From positions 1-20,142 of the forward strand of contig JAYMTA010001408.1 in assembly GCA_036897625.1 (NCBI GenBank): 20,142 bases of DNA. Reading direction: 5' to 3'. This document shows, piece after piece, positions 17,214 through 20,142 of this stretch. Position numbers and translations under genes: made by a program. The first letter of the stretch is position 1, and the number at the start of each line of letters is the position of its first letter. The notes beneath the pieces were generated by a model. That model worked only from the letters and a program-made list of their open reading frames with translations, searched no databases and was not told the DNA's origin. This DNA is from Pelargonium cotyledonis (lineage: Eukaryota; Streptophyta; Magnoliopsida; Geraniales; Geraniaceae).

Positions 17214-18846
17214 ATGTCGTATTTCAAGCTAAGCACAAATGGTGTTGAGTTCGCTGCCGAGAATAGATCAGGGGGTGTTTAGGTTCTTCAGGACTGATTG
17301 AGTGCGGTTTGCGGTGGTGGCCGGACAAGGTGGTTAGGTGCTTGGGATCCAGAGCTAGCTAATGGAAGTCCTCACTCCCTGGTCTCAAAAGCCCTAGCAG
17401 CCAAATATGCCTCAGGAGGCTCTCTGTGGAAAACTGTGTGCCCTAACTCCTCGGCCTCTTGAATTTGGAAAAGTATCTGTTATGGAAAAGATCTTATCCT
17501 TTCTCATGCAAAATGGTCTGTTGGAAATGAAGATCTTATAGAAGTTTTTAAAGATAAATGGGCCTGTCAGGATGTGATCAAATGGACCCCTTCAAGAGGT
17601 GTAGATGAAGATGCCAAGGTTAAAGTCCTTATGACTCCAGACCGGAAAAGATGGGATGATATTAAAATTATGTTGATATTCTCTGATATGGAAGCATCTT
17701 GTATTTCCAGGTGTCCTATTCCTCAGTGGAGTCAAAGTATGGACATGGTGATTTGGTTAGGATCCAAGTCTGAGAAATTCTCGGTTAAAAGTGGTTACTA
17801 TCATCTTCTTCAAAACCATTCTTTTCAGGGAGCCTATCAAGGTTCTCCCAATGGCTCTCTATGGAATAAACTCTGGCATGCCCCCATTACTGAAAAACTA
17901 ATAGTCTTTGCTTGGAAGTGTGTCAATGATGCTCTTCCAGTAGGTGTCAATATGCAGATGAGAAGGCTTTGGGATTTGGACATGTGCAAGTCTTGCAACA
18001 AAGAGGCTGAAGATGTGAATCATTTAATCTTCAAATGTCCGATTGTCGAAAAGGCTTGGTTTGCGTCTTCTCTGACAATTAGGAGCAGTAATGTGCAGTC
18101 TTTTTCGGAGCTTCTGTCAATGTGTTTTCCTAGCAACAGCCCAGAAGAAGGATCTTGGGTTTGTTTACTTAACTTCTTGATTTGTGCTTTTGACATTTGG
18201 AAGTCTAGAAACAAGCATATTATGGAAGGGATAAGCAGAAGTTGGGTATCCACTGTGGAAGCGGTCAAGGTTCAAGTGGACATTTCCCTTAAAGCCACAA
18301 CTTTGAGGGTAAAGGGTGACACTAGTATTTCCTCGTCGAATAAAAGAGCTCGTATTGATAACTTGCAGGTTTTGTTTGATTTGAATACCCAATTTGTAAT
18401 ATGTTGTGATGGGGCCTTCTCAAACGGTAAGGGAGGTATTGGATGGGAATTATATAACAAGAATCTTTCAGTTATTGCCAAACCTTGCTCTCCGGTTAAG
18501 GCATCCAATGCCTATCACGTTGAACTTTTAGTTGTTTTGTATGTTCTTAAGCTCCTGAATTATAGTGGAATCTCCAATTGTACCATCTTGTGTGACTCGT
18601 TGTATGTCTGCATGGATATATCTCAGCTGCGTTTTGACGATATAGATGGTTGGGCAACTAGGGAAGATGTTGGTAGTTTGTTAAATTCTCTAGATAAGGT
18701 CTTTTGTATGTGGGCAACCAGACGGGTTGTGTCTAGGACTCACAATCTAGTGAGTTTAGGTCGGAATGGTGTGTCCAAAATTTGGTCCTTGTATTTATAA
18801 CGTTGTTAGTGCCGTCTATCTATATATTTGGTGGTTATAAAAAAAA
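17214..18846 (+). mobile_element. 3' part of an L1-type LINE ORF2 (zf-RVT plus RNase H), truncated
   Basis: One reading frame runs from about 17214 to the stop at 18798-18800, broken only by TAG (17280), TGA (17295) and TGA (17460). From 17574 there are 408 uninterrupted codons. In that numbering, residues about 69-163 are the reverse-transcriptase zinc-binding domain: SVKSGYY, LWNKLWHAPITEK, and CKSC (138-141) with H150 and C155. Residues about 273-400 are a plant-type RNase H domain with D279 (CCDGA), E317 and D341 (LCDSL). The usual final NxxAD motif is replaced by HNLVSLGRNG, so the last acidic residue is missing. Upstream, SLVSKALAAKY and IWKSICYGKDL match the segment after the reverse transcriptase. 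A short 3' UTR ends in an A run at about 18838-18846. The reverse transcriptase proper is absent, so this copy cannot move. Confidence 0.88.
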
Positions 18847-18847
18847 T

Positions 18848-19600
18848 ACATAATGAAGTGGAATGGGGACAGAGGGCTGCTTTACTCGCGAAATTTAAAC
18901 TCAGGGGAAGGAGAGTCATTGATCAAGACAAAGATTTGGGAATCAAGGCATTGTTGGATTCATATACGCCAAATAATCCCAAAGCTAATGGAGAACAAGC
19001 AAAAGTCCAGAAAACTCCAATCCATTTTTTTTTGTTTAAACCATGAGATTCCTGAATCCTGAGCGGACTCATAAACTCGCGGTTGGAACCTTTAAGTTGT
19101 TTTATCATACCCAGACTAATTCTCATTCAAGCCGGGTAGGACCACAATGGCGACAAAGCTCGCCCTACCAAGTTTTAATACAGCTGCATTCATTGGGACT
19201 CGAACTCGAGACCTCAGGTTAAACTTGAACAACCCCTTACCAGTTGACCTACGCACTTGGTGGTAACTCCAATCTAGTTTGTCAAAAAGCCTTCTCGTAG
19301 TCCATTTTAATGATCATGGCTTCGGCCTTGCGTCGTTTAAGATATGAGACTATCTCGCTTGCTACAAGTTCCCCATCCATTAGCTGTCTATCATTGACGA
19401 GCGCGGAGTGCACGTCGCTGATGATCAGAGAAAGTACAACTTTAATTTGAGTGGCGAGAAGTTTTGTCAGCAGCTTGTACGGAGAAAATGAGGTTGATAG
19501 GCCTGTAATCTTCTAATGATTAGGGATTCCTCCGTTTTGGAATAAGGGCCAAGAAAGCGGAATTATGTCATTTACCGATGTGTTCGTTAACCTGAAAATG
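18848..19600 (-). pseudogene. Minus-strand LINE reverse-transcriptase fragment, split by a SINE
   Basis: Read on the minus strand, degraded frames give an L1-type reverse transcriptase in the right order. SAFLALIPKRRNP and EDYRPINLIFS come first (about 19495-19560). After a frameshift there follow YKLLTKLLATQIK, IISDVHSALV, LMDGELVASEIVSYLKRRK and MIIKMDYEKAF (about 19282-19480), with motif A Asp kept. Beyond the inserted SINE the domain resumes with KLDWSFLDFCL, VLINDSPSPEFKF and SPLSPFHFIM (about 18850-19012). The RQGDP segment before SPLSP is lost, stops and frameshifts are present, and the YADD-containing part is missing where the plus-strand LINE ends at 18846. Confidence 0.85.
19013..19274 (-). 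mobile_element. Full-length minus-strand tRNA-derived SINE, 242 bp, 10-bp TSD
   Basis: The flanks aactccaatc at 19013-19022 and 19265-19274 are identical. In its own orientation the element starts accaccaagtgcgtagg. It has an A box taggtcaactgg (about 19242-19253) and a B box gagttcgagtcc (about 19198-19209). It continues through a 150-bp body and ends aaacaaaaaaaaa. Head, body, tail and target duplication are all present. It interrupts the reverse-transcriptase fragment exactly between EKAF and KLDW, and so is younger than that LINE. Confidence 0.85.
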
Positions 19601-20142
19601 ACAAACATCATTCATTATTGCAAATGAGATGGTAAGGAAGCTAAGATTTTCAAGAAGATGTCAGCTTTAGCAAGCTCACTGATGAAGATCATGGATAATG
19701 GAAAGCTAATTCTATGCGAGCATATTCAAGTTTCAGGACAATGTTGTAAGTTTCAGGACAATGAGATGTTAAGGAATCTTAGACATGGTAGATATATAAC
19801 AACTATGTTCTGGGGGAGAAATTAATAATGAGGTATTGTAACTTGTGAAGCTACAACAATATTATGGTACTGAAGTGTAACTTTGGCAGGGTTATAATAA
19901 TCAGGAACAAGTAGATGTGCCATGCATGGCCCATGGACAAGCTAGTGCGGATATGCAAATTGATTTCTTCTTAGTTAATGGACTAGACATGTAGCTTGCT
20001 CACGTTTTCGACAATAAAGTTATATTTTAAAAATATATGTCTTCCTATCATTTTTTGGAGCATAATTTCACTTTCCGATGCCGAACAATAGGACAGGTTC
20101 ATATTTACTTGTTTAAGGTCGGGCGCCCTGGGTCCAAGTCTT
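19601..20142. other. Terminal stretch without a recognised gene
   Basis: May contain further degraded upstream parts of the minus-strand LINE near 19601-19680, but no motif is certain. A 20-bp tandem step is visible: aagtttcaggacaatg at 19728-19743 and again at 19748-19763. The rest is AT-rich and lacks open frames of note. Confidence 0.4.

Noticed and set aside
18020-18508. Minus-strand frames of 75-82 codons
   Set aside because: They are antisense shadows of the zf-RVT/RNase H frame.
19190-19260. Candidate tRNA gene from A/B boxes (also at 5945, 6997 and 15166)
   Set aside because: None forms a tRNA cloverleaf that I can draw, and three of the four sit inside TSD-bounded inserts with A tails, as SINEs do.
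1-20142. CRISPR array, phage or bacterial operon content
   Set aside because: No regularly spaced identical repeats or Shine-Dalgarno-led operons; introns, SINEs and MITEs show nuclear plant DNA.

Overview
This is a nuclear genomic window from a flowering plant, most likely a eudicot. The evidence is a multi-exon protein-kinase gene with plant-type GT..AG introns, AT-rich intergenic DNA, L1-type LINE remnants with plant-style zinc-binding and RNase H domains, tRNA-derived SINEs and a Stowaway-like MITE. I cannot name the species.

There are two genes I would defend. (1) At 134-5344 (+), 11 exons encode a 608-residue CDPK-related kinase that best matches the Arabidopsis CRK4 type. It has an N-terminal acylation signal, a Pro/Ser-rich linker, an intact kinase domain and a degenerate EF-hand tail. 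(2) At 11352-12350 (+), an intronless 332-residue protein has seven predicted membrane helices. Nothing in the sequence links the two genes functionally.

Everything else is a layered deposit of transposable elements. I could place target-site duplications (TSDs) around most of them. A 208-bp retroposed piece (5636-5843) and a 170-bp SINE (5931-6100) follow the kinase gene. A 37-bp minisatellite lies at 6518-6682. A possible short LINE derivative sits at 7807-8307. A long inverted-repeat (foldback) element occupies 8342-8865. A nested pair follows: a minus-strand non-autonomous LINE derivative (8931-10670) contains a plus-strand, internally deleted LINE (9634-10573), and each keeps its own TSD. 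A truncated minus-strand SINE is at 10758-10886.

Downstream of the membrane-protein gene are AT-rich DNA with little recognisable content (12351-15140), a very short SINE-like insertion (15154-15241) and a second minus-strand LINE derivative (15661-16859) related to the one at 8931. Then comes the 3' part of a plus-strand LINE ORF2 (about 17214-18846, zf-RVT plus RNase H). It abuts a minus-strand LINE reverse-transcriptase fragment (18848-19600) that is split by a full-length 242-bp SINE (19023-19264).

I found no new biological system, CRISPR array, tRNA gene or rRNA gene. The most informative content is the resolved insertion history and a 21-residue in-frame duplication in exon 1 of the kinase. 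All similarity calls come from reading the sequence and from memory of the families; no database search was run.
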